Shown here: piece by piece, positions 1 to 11,554 of the stretch
Layout: every line of letters begins with the position of its first letter
Numbering within the stretch: position 1 is the stretch's first letter
Assembly: GCF_036323735.1 (NCBI RefSeq)
Contig: NC_086036.1
Span: 18,518,064-18,582,063 of the forward strand
From: Rattus norvegicus
Lineage: Eukaryota; Chordata; Mammalia; Rodentia; Muridae
Direction of reading: 5' to 3'
Length of the DNA stretch: 64,000 nucleotides
The notes under the pieces: generated by a model
The model's database searches: none
What the model saw: the letters and a program-made list of their open reading frames with translations, nothing else
What the model was told of the DNA's origin: nothing
Made by a program: the position numbers and the translations under genes

Positions 1-502
1 TCAAGGGAATGAAAAGTAAAAGGGAAAGTCATAGCAACTGAGCCGAGAAAAATCACAATCAAGAGAAAATTCTCAAAGCAGTCTCGCAGGTTCTATACAT
101 CTACTGTTGAGGAAAAGTAACTCTTGGAATCTCAGCTATACTGTGTAGCCTGGATTTTCTCGAGAAATAAAATTAATCCACTGCATATATTTTACAAAAG
201 GTACTTATTAGTTTGATTAGGAAGACTAATGCTGGGATTTCAACAATGGCCATGAGGAAACTAGAGAATGACCCCACTAGATACTTAGTTCAAGAAACTG
301 GGATCCTCAGCAGTCTGGAGCTGAATGATTGGGAGATTTCAGGAAAATGACTCTTCGTTAGTCCATGTGAAAAGGCCAAACAAGTTGAGTACCATTGCCA
401 ACTAATATTAACAGTACTACATCAGGTTAGATGGACCTGCAAAGAAGGCAAGGAGACAAAAGACCCAGCTCATCCTCAGATTACTTATGCGGGTGAAGAT
501 GC
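1..502. other. Anonymous AT-rich DNA
   Basis: No coding region, RNA gene or repeat family is recognisable here. There are no long frames and no simple-sequence tract. Confidence 0.5.
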
Positions 503-935
503 TCGCAGCTAGTCATCAGACTGAGCATGGGGACCTCAATGGAGGAGTTAGAGAAAGGACTGAAGGAGCTGAAGGGGTTTGCAATACCATAGGAAGAACA
601 ATAATGTGAACCAACCAGAACACCCCTCCCCAGAGCTCCTGGGGACTAAACTACTAATCAAAGAGTACACAAGGACAGACCCATGACTCCAACTGCATAT
701 GTACCAGAGGATGTCATGGTCTGGCATCAATAGGAGGAAAAGCGCTTGGCCCTGTGAAGGCTCATTTCCCCAGTGTAGGAGAATGGCAGGGTTTTGCGGA
801 GGTAGGAGTGGGTGAGTGGATGCAGGAATTCTACATAGAAGCAGGAGGAAGGGCTATAGGAAAGGTGAGAAAGGGGATAATATTTGACTTGTAAATACAT
901 AAAATAGTCTAATAAAATAAATAAAGGTCTGCTCC
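503..935 (+). mobile_element. LINE-1 3' UTR fragment (older Lx-type)
   Basis: The order of motifs is that of rodent L1 3' UTRs. It contains gagttagagaaaggactga, then gaaggggtttgcaatacc, then ggggactaaactactaatca, then catgactccaactgcatatg, and a G-rich purine stretch near 790-880. It closes with an A-rich tail (aataaaataaataaa, about 912-926). Only the 3' UTR survives; no ORF2 codons are present. Substitutions relative to the young copies at 25.9 and 38.6 kb indicate an old insertion. Confidence 0.8.
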
Positions 936-1869
936 CTGATATTGCCACCCACTATGCCAGAGGACAGTGGATTCTGCTCAGTGAATCTTTCCAGGAGACA
1001 CATTTACCAACTCCAGGCCTGCATAGAAGTTACTGTCTTGCTTGAATCCAAACCCAGTCAAGTGAACAATCAAAAGCAGTCATAACACCTGCCTTCCAAT
1101 CTGCTACTTCATCTTCTTTGCACCCTCTACTGGTTACATCACTGGAAATGTTCATTCATAACGGCACTTTCCATATCACACTTCCCTAAGCATGTCCTCT
1201 CGTTTTCTCTCATTTGAACCTTTCAGAGAGTACATTGAGTCATAGCAACAAAAAACATCCCACATAGAAACACAAAAGGAGACATGAACAGAGGACGCTC
1301 TGAGAATATTACCTGGTAGATTTCCCTCCCTGAACCTGTCCTTCTTACTTCCACTTTCACATTTGTATTGGTGGCTGCTCTTCCCACCTGAGGGTTTATC
1401 TTTGCTACATGGATAGCTCCTCTATAAGGATGAAAATGGGTCGAGCACAAGTTGTCACTGTAGCTTTAGACCAAGAGCACCTAATCCTCCTTGCTTCCTT
1501 TTTATGGAATGTATTAAACTTCATAATGAAAAGAATAGAATACACATATGTACATGCCCAGTGTATTCTAACACCAGAGGTAGCAGGGAAATCAATGAAG
1601 ATGTTCTATAAGACTCTAAAAGAGTCTTAATTATTTAATTACTTTTCTATTTACTATGTGATAAGATGATAGAAAGAAACATATATGATAGGAAAAGGGA
1701 AGGCAAGCCTAATTCCTGATGCGAAGGACAGTCTGAGTTGTTTACTTTAATAAGAGCTAAAATCATAAGGGTGATGGGACTCTGGCCATGCTTGTTGGGG
1801 ATCATCATGATAAGTTTAGTAAGGTAGATACTGTCCATTCTGGGTGATACCATACACTATTCTTAGATC
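936..1869. other. Anonymous DNA
   Basis: Nothing recognised. Short frames on both strands around 1,223-1,630 have no identifiable similarity, no signal or domain features and no splice context that I can defend. Confidence 0.5.
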
Positions 1870-2040
1870 TTAGACTGTATAGAAAGAGAGCATGAGTATA
1901 CTGTTGTGCCAAATTCTACTTATTGTGAGTGCAGCCTCAAACTATGAGCCATTATAACCCTTCCTTTCTTCTGCTTCTTTAGGGTAATTTTATAACAAAA
2001 ACAAAAGCCAGTATGACATTGGAACAGAAACAAAATACTA
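1870..2040 (+). repeat. Rodent LTR-like repeat, 3' end fragment
   Basis: The stretch around 1,940-2,035 (gagccattataacccttcct ... gcttctttagggtaatttta) follows the 3' end of a common rodent LTR-like repeat whose sense end reads gagccaaaataaaccctttc ... ttgcttttgtcagg. Better copies of the same kind lie at 19,520 (minus), 23,255 (plus) and 52,185 (plus). The family name is not assigned. Confidence 0.45.
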
Positions 2041-2629
2041 TTAACTAAATACTTGTGCTACTAATTTTACACTTTAGCTCCTTGAAAGTACTTTTTCATA
2101 TATATTCAACAATGTAGATACATGTATCATTAATTAATTTACACTTAAGTAATCTTTTTTTAATAAATATTCTAAAAAATGTAATACAAAGTCAGGCCAG
2201 GTCCATTCTGAATGGCTGAGCATTCCTTGTGAATATCAAGTAATCTGAGCATCACTCTTAGATACAATATACGTCTAGTGGTTTGACATTAGTATGTATA
2301 GAGCTCTGGCTATGTTGTACAAGTTAATAAAATTTAACTATAGTCTACAGTGTGTCCTTATACCCAGAGGTAAGTGTAACTTTTCCCTCAACAAAGAAGA
2401 TACTGATTCTATTGTGCCCACTTCTGACAGTTGCATCCACAGCACAATTTCAGCACGTAAGGCTCAGGAAATATTCCATAGAGAGTTTAGAATAAGAAGT
2501 TGAATAGAGACATTTCTGCTTTGAGGTTGGTCTCTTAGAATTGGCAGGGAAGGTTCACTGCTGACATCTCAACAGTATTGATGCCTAAATAAAACTTGAA
2601 CAATATTCATACATATTAACATGAAAGGG
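2041..2629. other. Anonymous AT-rich DNA
   Basis: No gene or repeat recognised. Confidence 0.45.
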
Positions 2630-2985
2630 GGAAGCTCACAGGGCAAATACCCATTGGAGACTAACAATTCACATTTGTCAAAAAATTAGTCATTATCCTA
2701 ATTGGTTATCATATATCAAGTGATCAACTCTGAAATCATATACACACAAAACAAGCAACATTATATGCATTCAGTAGTTTTTCTAATATATTTATGCATG
2801 TTGTGTGTATACATATCAATAATAGTCAAAGAAAAAGGTCAGTAACTGGAGAAGAAGTGGGGAGTATGTAGACGAAGGGAGAGTTTGAGAGGAGGAGACA
2901 TGGGAGAGATTGGAGGATAGGAAGGGAATAAGGTAGTGGTGTAATTAGGTCATAATTAAAATTTTAGAAAACAATAAAAATAGCT
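2630..2985 (+). mobile_element. Ancient LINE-1 3' UTR fragment
   Basis: The text around 2,690-2,990 (attggttatcatatatcaag, gaaatcatatacacacaaaa, aatagtcaaagaaaaaggtc, then a purine-rich run and aaaacaataaaaat) has the order of an older mammalian/rodent L1 3' end, in sense orientation. No ORF2 is attached. A second copy of this kind is at 37,735-38,370. Confidence 0.6.
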
Positions 2986-5900
2986 TAAATTACAGTTGCT
3001 GAGGTTGGTGAGACTAGAAATTAGAGTAAGCACTGAATCTAACGGGAATACCTTCTGTGCACACAAGTAAGTAAAAGGCAAAGGTTTGCAGAGGTACAGA
3101 CTAGCTCCCTCTGAGAAGAATCAATGCCTTTCTATTATATAAACATTCTGTGTCCGGCCAAGTATAGAACACTCATGACAGTGTTCTAGAGACAGTTTCA
3201 AGGGAAAATATCACTTTCATTATCACAGTGTTTAGGGCTTAACATGGCAATGAGTGGTCAAATGGTAAAGGATCAAAGACTGATGAATTAATGGTAGGAG
3301 AATTACATGAGTGTTAATGAATATGTGGGAATTATATGACACAGAAGTTATCCTCAAGGACATTGTGGTAAGCATGGTCTTAGTGAAAAGTTAGAGACTC
3401 TAAGATGTGCTGAGAGAATGGGACCACATTAAGTATGGAAAGTCCTAGAACTTAGATGAAGTTTGGACTAGCAGTAAGAAACTTCCAGAAGACAGAGAAG
3501 TGAGAAAAAGAGGGCTAGACATGAGGTAAAAGACTGTGTCTAAAAGCTTGGACTGAAGTTAGTTTTAGTATCTTTTTTCACTAGAATAGAGCCCTGGAAT
3601 CTCTGCACAGAATGATCATTGACGTCGGCATGAGCTCCAGATGGTGACAGCGGAGAGATAGCAGTAACGGCTGTGAGACTTTCAAGTCTGATTTTAGGAT
3701 ATTTGGCACATCCCTGAACGTGCAAACATACAACCGAGTGTTTAAATTGCCATTTTATATCTTTAATTTTAAGGGAAAATGGGGTCTGCAGCAGGAAAAA
3801 TGTAGAAGTAGTCTGAGGGGTTTGTCATGGACAGAGGATATTAGCCTGGCATAGGTAACTTATGGACCACAAGTTGCATATTTTAAATAAATGTTCACTG
3901 GATCATTTAACTTGGCATTTACAACTTGTGTTGAAAATAGAAACTTTGCTCTGCATGCAAGGTACAAGAATTATCTTCTACAGAGAGATAAAGAAAAACT
4001 GCATCTGGGCAAAAGCAGGAATACACTGAAGTTCTTTGACTTTGAGAAGGTTATAGTCATCCTGACAATGTCTATGATTTATCATGAGCTTCAGAAGGGC
4101 CTCAATAAAGTTCCACATGACAGGCATCCATTGAAAGCAAGGGGTAGTCATAGCTAGGGTACAGCATGGTAGTGAATAAAAATGAGGTGTGTGGGGTACT
4201 GAAGACAGAGGTACTGCTGACAGGAGAAACTGCATTGCCTTCTAGATAAGTCTGGTAATAGCTGAGCTATTTCCTTGTAATTGTGATAGTTTTCAGAGTT
4301 GAGACCAACATCTCCGAATGTTTATTGTGAGAGAATTGCAGAAACTGGATGAACTAGGTGCTTAATAGCCTAGATAAGATTAATTTCAAGTTAAACTGCC
4401 CCTAGCCTGGTTATGTTTTTACAGATTGCTGCAGTATTTGATCAGGAAGGAGGCAGACAATAAACACTCTCAATGAACCAGTGAGCTTGCTTGTTAAACC
4501 GTAGAAACAGTTCCCAACGCCAAGATGCACAAAAGGCACTCCAAGGTACAGGGGAACATACATCAGGCCAGGAATTGAGTACCTGGTTCAAATCTAGTTT
4601 GGATCAAGCCAATAAATCACTAGAACTAATTCTGAAGTTACAAATGAACAAATTGGAGGAAAGGAAGAGCGAGGATTTCTAAGGCCTCTTTCAGAAACAT
4701 CCTGATGCCATTCTGATGTTAATCAGAATATAGAGGTTACACATTTAGTCAAAGAGACCAGGAGATGCCTGGTTGATTCCATTTCATGGTTAGAAGAGAA
4801 AGAATTCTCCCCCAGTTCCTAACCCATACAATGAACACATAGTAGAAATAATAATGAAAGAAATACTAAAATTTTCTATAATTTAAGTTATGTTTACTAA
4901 ATTATGGTGCATATTTTTAGATATATGCTATGAAGTGAATTAATACCGTTTGCAAGTAGAGAAAAAAAAGATGTGAGTGACTCAAGAATATTGGATACAT
5001 AAAAGCCAGAGTATGCATAATCATCTTGCAAGAGTCCTTAAATCTCTGTATATAAACTGTTTAAAAGTAAATTAAAATTATCCCTTAATGAAATACAAAT
5101 CTGAAGTCACTTGAATAACTAATCATTTTATGACCCATGCAGGGAATTTTTAATGCCTACTTCTACCTGATTATTTTAGATATGTCTGTGTTGTAAATTA
5201 AAAGCTACATAAATCATTAATGTGTTGATACAGATCAGTGAACTGCTTACACTATGTGTGATTCCTTAGGACACAATGTCTGATCCACCTCCCTCCCTTT
5301 CAATTATAGGGCAGCCAAGCACTTTTTTGTCATCCTTTCTAAGATCTCATTTGGTGAAGCTACATGAAAGCAACTTTAGCATTTTTTTCCTGTAATGTTT
5401 CATGCTTGGGGTCAAAAGACATTCATGTAATAAAACAAAATGGATCCCAAAGTCAAGAGTGCAGGCTGAATGTAGGCAAAGGGATATTTGTTCATTTGTT
5501 AAAAATGTGTGTTCCTAAGAAGTCAGTAACAACATATTTGTAATTTGTTAGGTTCATGGATGTACCTTTCTGCACTTTGAGTTATAGGCTTTTTTCTTGC
5601 CTGCTAGGAGGGCCCTCATTTTGCTCATCAATTTAATAATTATACATCCTTTGGAGGCCTTCTCAAGAACTGTGTATTCTAAGATGCTGATCAAGTGTAC
5701 CCATAATTAAAACAAGTGGAATTCATGTCAGAGAAACTTTGCTAAAATGTGTATGAAGTATCTGCTGTAATAATGAACTTCTAGGTGCTATAGATAAATG
5801 AAGATGAGTAAGATGTAGTCCCCAGAGCGTAGCAGGGAACATCAAAATAGACAAAAATAGTCAAAAGCTAGCATATGCTGTGAAAGAACACCAAACAAAT

Positions 5901-6038
5901 GTTATAGCTGTATCATGCGGGAGGAATTAATAAAGACTTCACAGGATGAGCAAGAAATTGTCATAGAGACAGGGGCAGAGACAAGACACAGCAGACACCT
6001 TTTCTGTTTCAGGCGTTGAAGCAAAAGTAACTCTTCTG

Positions 6039-6044
<6 letters not shown>
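2986..6044. other. Anonymous AT-rich DNA
   Basis: No convincing gene. Short frames at 3,540-3,725 (minus), 3,891-4,157 (plus) and 4,491-4,682 (plus) have no recognisable family. The interval 3,620-3,740 holds about six CpGs in an otherwise CpG-poor stretch. Around 5,785-5,850 (ctaggtgctatagataaatg...) there is weak resemblance to an ancient mammal-wide repeat. Confidence 0.45.

Positions 6045-6114
<70 letters not shown>
6045..6114. repeat. (CA)n microsatellite, 70 bp
   Basis: Dinucleotide CA run with one interruption (acaaac) near 6,070. Cysteine/valine-rich translations across it on the minus strand are artefacts of the repeat. Confidence 0.97.
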
Positions 6115-6116
<2 letters not shown>

Positions 6117-6339
6117 TGCAAGCAATTTGGAAATGTTCAAATTGAAATGCTCTAAAAGGTTTTAGGCAAGGGCAGCACCAAGCAAATTGGAGACTCCTCT
6201 GCCCAGCTTGCTCATGCCTAGGCCCCTGCTCCTGGGAACTCACTTCCCAACTGCAGAGGGACCCAGTTAGGACTAAGGGAGTCCTGAGTCTCAGATCTTC
6301 CCCAGGAATAAAGAATGTGACTCAGCACATGGCATGTCT

Positions 6340-6767
6340 AATGAGCCTACTCTTCCTTACCCAGTCAGTATCAGAGAGGCTTCCTCTTGAAGCATATGAG
6401 AACAGATGCTGAAACCCACAGCCAGACATTATGCAAACAGATAGTCTAAATTGGAAATTTCCATCAAATCCCTTTCCTCTGAGTTCAGGGAATCCTTCTC
6501 TGAGGGAGAGAGATTGTCAAAGCCAGAAGTTAAGGAGACAAGGAGAACAGGGATCAGGAATCAATAACGTAAATCACAGCTGGCTTCAGAGAGACAGAAG
6601 CAGCATACAAGGCCCACATAGGTCTCCATCAGGTCCTAGACATTTATATTAGAGGGATTAGATTAGTATTTTATGGGACTTTTAAGTGTGTGAGTGAATG
6701 TGCCTCTGATTCTTGTGCCTGCTCTTAGAACTCTTTTCCTTCTGTTGGATTGCATTGCCCAACATAT
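6340..6767 (+). mobile_element. Old LINE-1 3' UTR, left half (split by a later L1)
   Basis: Motifs in order: tcagagaggcttcctcttga, agattgtcaaagccagaagt, agagacagaagcagcat, aggtctccatcaggtccta, ttttatgggacttttaagtg, tctgattcttgtgcctgctc, ttctgttggattgcattgcc. This is the central part of an older rodent L1 3' UTR in sense orientation. The sequence stops at a CAT-rich microsatellite and resumes at 11,555. The minus-strand L1 at 6,768-11,554 therefore inserted into it. The duplicated target is ttgcccaacatat here and ttgacccaaccttaa on the far side. Confidence 0.75.
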
Positions 6768-6795
6768 TATTACTATCATCATCATCATCATCACC

Positions 6796-6826
<31 letters not shown>

Positions 6827-6880
6827 CCATCACCATCATTATTATCATTGCTATTATGACTATTATCATTATTATTAATA
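6768..6880. repeat. (CAT)n/(ATT)n microsatellite at an L1 tail
   Basis: A run of ATC/ATT triplets sits exactly between the left target duplication and the 3' end of the minus-strand L1, where its poly(A) tail (poly-T on this strand) should be. It most likely grew from that tail. Aspartate-rich or isoleucine-rich frames across it are meaningless. Confidence 0.9.
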
Positions 6881-8746
6881 TTTTTCATTTACATTTCAAA
6901 TGATATCTCCCTTTCTGGTTTTCCCTCCACAAAACCCCCATGCCATCCTCTCTCTCCTTTCCCTCTATGAGGGGGCTCCTTCACCCACTTTCCAACTCTG
7001 AGCTCACCTCTCTAGCATCTCCTATGCTGGAGCATCAAGCCTTCACAGAACCAAGGGCCTCCCTTCCCTGAATGCCAGATAATGGTATTCTCTGCTATTC
7101 ATGTAGCAGGAGCCATGAATCTTTCCATGTATACTTTTCGGTGGTTTAGTCCCTAGGAGCTCTGGGTAGTGTGGTTAGTTCATATTGTTAGTCTTATGGA
7201 GTTGCAATCCCCTTCAGCTCCTTTAGTCATTCCCTTGGCTCTTCAATTGGGGTCCCTGGGCTCAGTCTGATGGTGGGCTGTATCTGCATCTGTATTAGTC
7301 AGGTGTTAGCAGATCCTCTCAGGGGACAGTCATACCAGGATCCTGTCAGCACGTCTTTCTTGGCATCAGCAACAGTATCTGGGTTTGGTGTCTGCAGATG
7401 GGATGGTTCACTAGCAGGGGTAGTCTTTGGGTAGCCTTTCCTTCAGTCTCTGCTCCATTTTTTTGTCCCTGCATTTCCTTTAGACAAGAAAAATTCTGGG
7501 TTAAAATTTTTGAGATGGGTAGGTGTCCCCATCCCTCAACTGGGGGCCATGCCTCTCTTCTGGAGATGGTCTCTATAGGTTCTATCTCCCCTTTATTGGG
7601 TATTTCAGCTAATGGCATCCATGTTGGGTCCTGGAAGCCTCTTGCTTCCCTTGCATCTGGGACTTTCTTGTTACTATCCCCAGTTCCCTATCCCTCACTG
7701 CTCCATATCTCCATTCAATTCCCTGACCCTCTGTATTTCTCTCTGTCTCTTCCCATATCTGATCCCCCCTCCCTTTTTCCTCCACCTTCTCTCTCCTTCC
7801 CAAGTTCTTTCCTCCCTCCACCTCCTGTGATTATTTTGTTCTTTCTCCTATGAAGGATTGAAGCATCCACACTTTGATCTTCCTTCTTATTAAGCTTCAT
7901 ATGGTTTATGAGTTGTATCATGTGTATTCTAAGCTCTGGAGCTAATATCCACTTATCAGTGAGTATATTCTAAGGGTGTTCTTTTGTGCCTGGGTTATCT
8001 CAAGAAGAATGATATTTTCTAGTTCCATCCATTTGCTTGCAAATATCATAAACTCATTCTTTTCAATAGCTGAGTAGTAGTACTCCACTGTATAAATGTT
8101 CCATATTTTCTGTATCCATTTTTCTGTTAAGGAACATGTGGATTGTTTCCAGCTTCTGGCTATTATAAATAAGGCTACTATAAACATAGTGAAGCATGTG
8201 TACTTTTTCTATATTGGAGCATCTTTTGTGTATATGGCCAGTAGTAGTATAGCTGGGTCTTCATGTAGAACTATTTCTAGTTTTCCGAGGAAGTGTCATA
8301 TTGTTTTCCAAAGTGGTCATACCAACTTGCAATCCCAACAACAATGGAAAAGTATTCTACTTTCTCCATATCCTGCCCAGCATCTGTGGTCATGTGAGTT
8401 TTTGATCTTAGCAATTCTGTTGTGTTTTAGGTAGAATCTTAGGGTTGTTTTGATTTGCATTTCCCTGATGACTAAAAAGATTGAACATTTGTTTTGATGC
8501 TTCTAGGCCATTCAAGATTCCTCAGATGAGAATTCTCTGTTTAACTCTGTACCACATTTTTAATAGAGTTGTTTGGTTCCATGGTTCTTGAGTTCTTGTA
8601 TATTTTAGATATTAGCCCTCTATCAGACATAGGGTTGGTAAAGATCCTTTCCCAATCTGTAGATTGCTATTTTGTCCTATTGACCGTGTCCTTTGCCTTA
8701 CAGAAGCTTTTTCAATTTTATGAGATCTTATTTGTCAATTTTTTTT

Positions 8747-9436
8747 GCTTTTGATAATTTTATTTCTTCATGGTTTGTATTCTAGAGTAACTGAAATAAA
8801 AACAATATGATTGAGTGCCATCGTTATTGTCATAAGACAGTAAACTACCTTGTCGAAAGGATAGGAAGTCAGGCCAGCAACAATAGTGACAGATTGCAAT
8901 TATCCAGTTAATGAAGATGTGAGTACTCTTGGGATTTGGGAGCATTCCCTTTGCAGTGTCATAGATACCAAAGTAGGCAGCTTGGTAGATGACAATGCCC
9001 TGTACTGACATTAAAGCCTTGGTACAGGCCCTTAATACCATCAGATTTATAGATCGTAACCAGGCAGTCACCAAGGCCTTTGAATTTCCCTTCAGTTCCA
9101 GCTTTGCCCACACCAGCTACTAGATGGGTACAGGTAAACTCAAGAGGATACACCAAGCACAAGGATGTGGCCCTGCTTTTCACCTGATGCCAGGTTACCT
9201 ATAAAGTAGAGGTCCAAAACTGGGACCTCTTAAGTACACCACCCAGAATCTGCTTGTATTTGTAGGCAAAGGTGAGAACCTGAGTGGGGAAGAATCTGAT
9301 GACAGTAGCCAGGTTATCAAATCAGAGGACAGGACTCCCTGCTCCTTGGGGATATGAACCACACAGTCTATAATGCACATCTATTGTTTATCTGCTGTGA
9401 TTGTTTGCTAGCATGCTGTACCTGTAGCAAGAGATC
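8747..9436 (-). pseudogene. Slc25a5 (ADP/ATP translocase 2) processed pseudogene
   Basis: The parent is an inner-mitochondrial-membrane carrier that exchanges ADP for ATP. Read on the minus strand the locus gives, in order, [79 protein letters not shown] and GLTSYPF-like text. That is roughly residues 45-235 of a protein of about 298. GKAGTE, THIFI and the Thr before SYPF fit isoform 2 better than isoform 1 (from memory). No introns are present. It is 5'-truncated, lacks most of the last third, has frameshifts, and ends in aataaaattatc plus an A run (poly-T on the plus strand, about 8,738-8,750). It sits inside an L1, so L1 machinery probably mobilised it. I found no clean target duplication. 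Confidence 0.85.
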
Positions 9437-9783
9437 CTGAGCCATTGGTATCCTGTTCAGGAAAATTTCCCCTGTGCTGTTGTGTCCAAGGCTCTTTCCC
9501 ACTTCCTCTACCATTAGGTTCAGCATATCTAGTTTTATGTAGAAGGTCTTGATCAACGTGGACTTGAGATTTGTACAAGAAGATAAGAATGGATCAATTT
9601 GCATACTTCTACATGCTGACGGCCAGGTGAACAAGCACCATATGTTGACAGTACTGTCTTCATTCTCCTGGATGGTTTTGGCCTCTTTGTCAAAGATCAA
9701 GTGACCACAGGGGTGTAGGTTTTGTTCTGGGTTTTCAAATCTATCCCATTGATCTACCTGCCTGTCCCTGTACCAATACCATG

Positions 9784-9905
9784 TTGTTTTGTTGTTGTTG
9801 TTTTGTTTTGTTTGGTTTGGTTTTTTGGTTTTTTTGTTTTATTTTTGGGGGGTTTTTTTGGATGGGGGTTGTTTCATTTTGTTTTTCTTTGTTTTGTTTT
9901 ATCAT
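9784..9905. repeat. T/G-rich simple-sequence tract
   Basis: A run of TTTTG/TTTGG repeats with G blocks interrupts the host L1 ORF2 where consensus L1 reads taccaataccatg then tttttatcac. It separates intact L1 text on the left from the short L1 remainder before the solo LTR. Confidence 0.85.
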
Positions 9906-9929
9906 TAACTCTGTAGTAGAGTTTGAGGT

Positions 9930-10369
9930 TGTGAGTTCTGAATTGAACCTCTTCCAGGACCTCCTGAATGATACTCAAGGAGGCTGTGATCAATGCAAAA
10001 GCAAGAGGAGTTTAATCATTCCAACATGTTGAGGACTAGAAGAGGGAACCAACCCCATGCAGATTTTAACAGAGGACTATATAACTTGCACCCCACTGGG
10101 GCAGAATTAAAAGAATTGGGACAGAATTTACACTATGGTAACTAGGGAGAGTACTGTGTGCATTTGGTGGATCTGAACAACTTCAATTGTTTGGGACTGT
10201 TGGGGGAGCGAGGTCAAGGTCAGTTGTGTGATAGTTTGTCTTGAGCTGTTCCAGGAACTAAACAAGCTTTTTTTGTTTTTCTTCCTGGAAGGGAAGGGCC
10301 CTTATGCTCTGAGGTTTGTGGTAGAATTTTCCCACTGGCTGTAGACTGACCCAAACTTTGGCTCTTTCA
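9930..10369 (-). mobile_element. Solo LTR, probably class I (gammaretrovirus-like) ERV, 440 bp
   Basis: On the minus strand it begins TGAAAGAGCC and ends CTCACA, so the TG...CA ends are present. The 4-bp direct repeat AGGT flanks it (9,926-9,929 and 10,370-10,373). The 4-bp size fits gammaretroviral-type integration. Sense orientation is set by gattaaactcctcttgcttt (a variant of the AATAAA...CTCTTGCTTTTGCAT context of many class I LTRs) and by a tatatag TATA-like box upstream. No internal viral genes or second LTR are present, so this is a recombined solo LTR. The host is L1 ORF2, which resumes directly at ggtcagggatg. Confidence 0.75.
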
Positions 10370-11554
10370 AGGTCAGGGATGTTAATTTCCTCCAGAAGTT
10401 CTGTTACTGTAGAGAGTATTTTTTGCTATCCTGGGTTTTTATTCTTCCAGATTAATTTGAAAATTGTTCTTTCTATCTCTCTAAAGAATTTAGTTGGAAA
10501 TTTGAAGGGGATTCCATTGAACCTATAGATTTCTTTTGGTAACATGTGTATTTTTGCTATGTTAATCCTGCCAATCCATGAGCATGGGAGACTTTTCCAT
10601 CATTGATGTCTTCTTAGATTTCTTTTTTCAGAGACTTGAAGTGGTTATCATACAGATTTTACATTTGTTTGGTTAGGGTCACACCAAAATATTTTATATT
10701 ACTTGTGACTATTGTGAAGTGTGTAATTTCCCTAATTTCTCTCACAGAGCATTTATCTTTTGAGTAGAGGAAGGCTACTGATTTGTCAGAATTAATTTTA
10801 TATCCAGCCAATTTGCAGAAGTTGTTTAGCAGGTGTAGCAGTTCTCTGATGGAATTTTTGGGTGGCTTATATACTATCATATAATCCACATCCTTTCCAA
10901 TTTGGATCCCTATGATCTCCTTTTATTGTCTAATTGCTCTGGCTAGGACTTCAAGTACTATATCAAACATACAGTGGACATCCTTGCCTAGTCCCTAATT
11001 TTAGTGGGATTGCTTCAAGTTTGTCTCCATTTAGTTCCAACTACTGGTTTGTGTTATATTGCTTTTACTATATTTAGGTATGGGCCTTGAATTTCTGATT
11101 TTTCCAAGACTTTTAACATGAAGGGTGTTGAGTTTTGTCAAATGCTTTCTCAGCATCTAATGAGATGATCATGTATTTTTCTTTGAGTTTTTTCATATAG
11201 TCAATTATATCAATGTATTTCCTTATATTGAACCAACCCCACATCCCTGTTTGAAGTCTACTTGACCATGCTGAATGATCATTTTGATGTGTTCTTGGAT
11301 TTGGTTTGGGAGTCTTTTATTGAGTATTTTATCATCGATACTTGTAAGGGAAGTTGGCCCGAAGTTCTCTTTCTTTGTTGGGTCTTTGTGTCGTTTAGGT
11401 ATCAGTGTAACTGTGGCTTCATAAACTGAATTGCATAGTTTACCTTCTATTTCTATTTTGTGGAAAAGTTTGAGAAGTGTCACTATGATGTCTTCTTTAA
11501 AGGTCTGCTAGAATTCTGCATTAAAACCATCTGGCCCTGTACCTTTCTTGTTGG

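Larger units (their letters stand above)
7942..11553 (-). pseudogene. L1 ORF2 remnant (reverse transcriptase and C-terminal domain)
   Basis: ORF2 encodes the L1 endonuclease/reverse transcriptase that nicks target DNA and copies L1 RNA. Only the RT and C-terminal part is present. Readable pieces are the start of RT (11,223-11,483, with VTLIPK and KENF), the palm around 10,659-10,889 and the C-terminus (7,942-8,187, with [10 protein letters not shown] and a final SGY). The catalytic FADD box has become an unusual VDY before MIVY, so the second aspartate is lost. Frameshifts, stops and two insertions make it clearly dead. Confidence 0.85.
6768..11554 (-). mobile_element. LINE-1, 5'-truncated, with two later insertions
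   Basis: Minus-strand L1 of an older rodent subfamily. Its 3' end is at the left: tail microsatellite, then acatttcaaatgatatctcc and the 3' UTR to about 7,940. ORF2 follows from its stop codon near 7,942-7,944 back to the 5' truncation near 11,553, inside the region before the RT domain. Two elements interrupt ORF2: an Slc25a5 processed pseudogene (about 8,747-9,436) and a solo LTR (9,930-10,369). A diverged target duplication flanks the whole (6,755-6,767 and 11,555-11,569). Its host is an older plus-strand L1 3' UTR. Confidence 0.85.

Noticed and set aside
5902..6243. 113-codon Cys/Val-rich minus-strand frame
   Set aside because: It is produced by reading through a CA microsatellite.
7398..7853. 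151-codon plus-strand open frame, one of the longest non-L1-sense frames
   Set aside because: It is antisense to the 3' UTR of the minus-strand L1 and is Ser/Pro/Leu-rich because that UTR is purine-rich. No family resemblance.
8747..9436. A functional ADP/ATP carrier gene
   Set aside because: It is 5'-truncated, has lost about the last third, is frameshifted and intronless, and is embedded in an L1.
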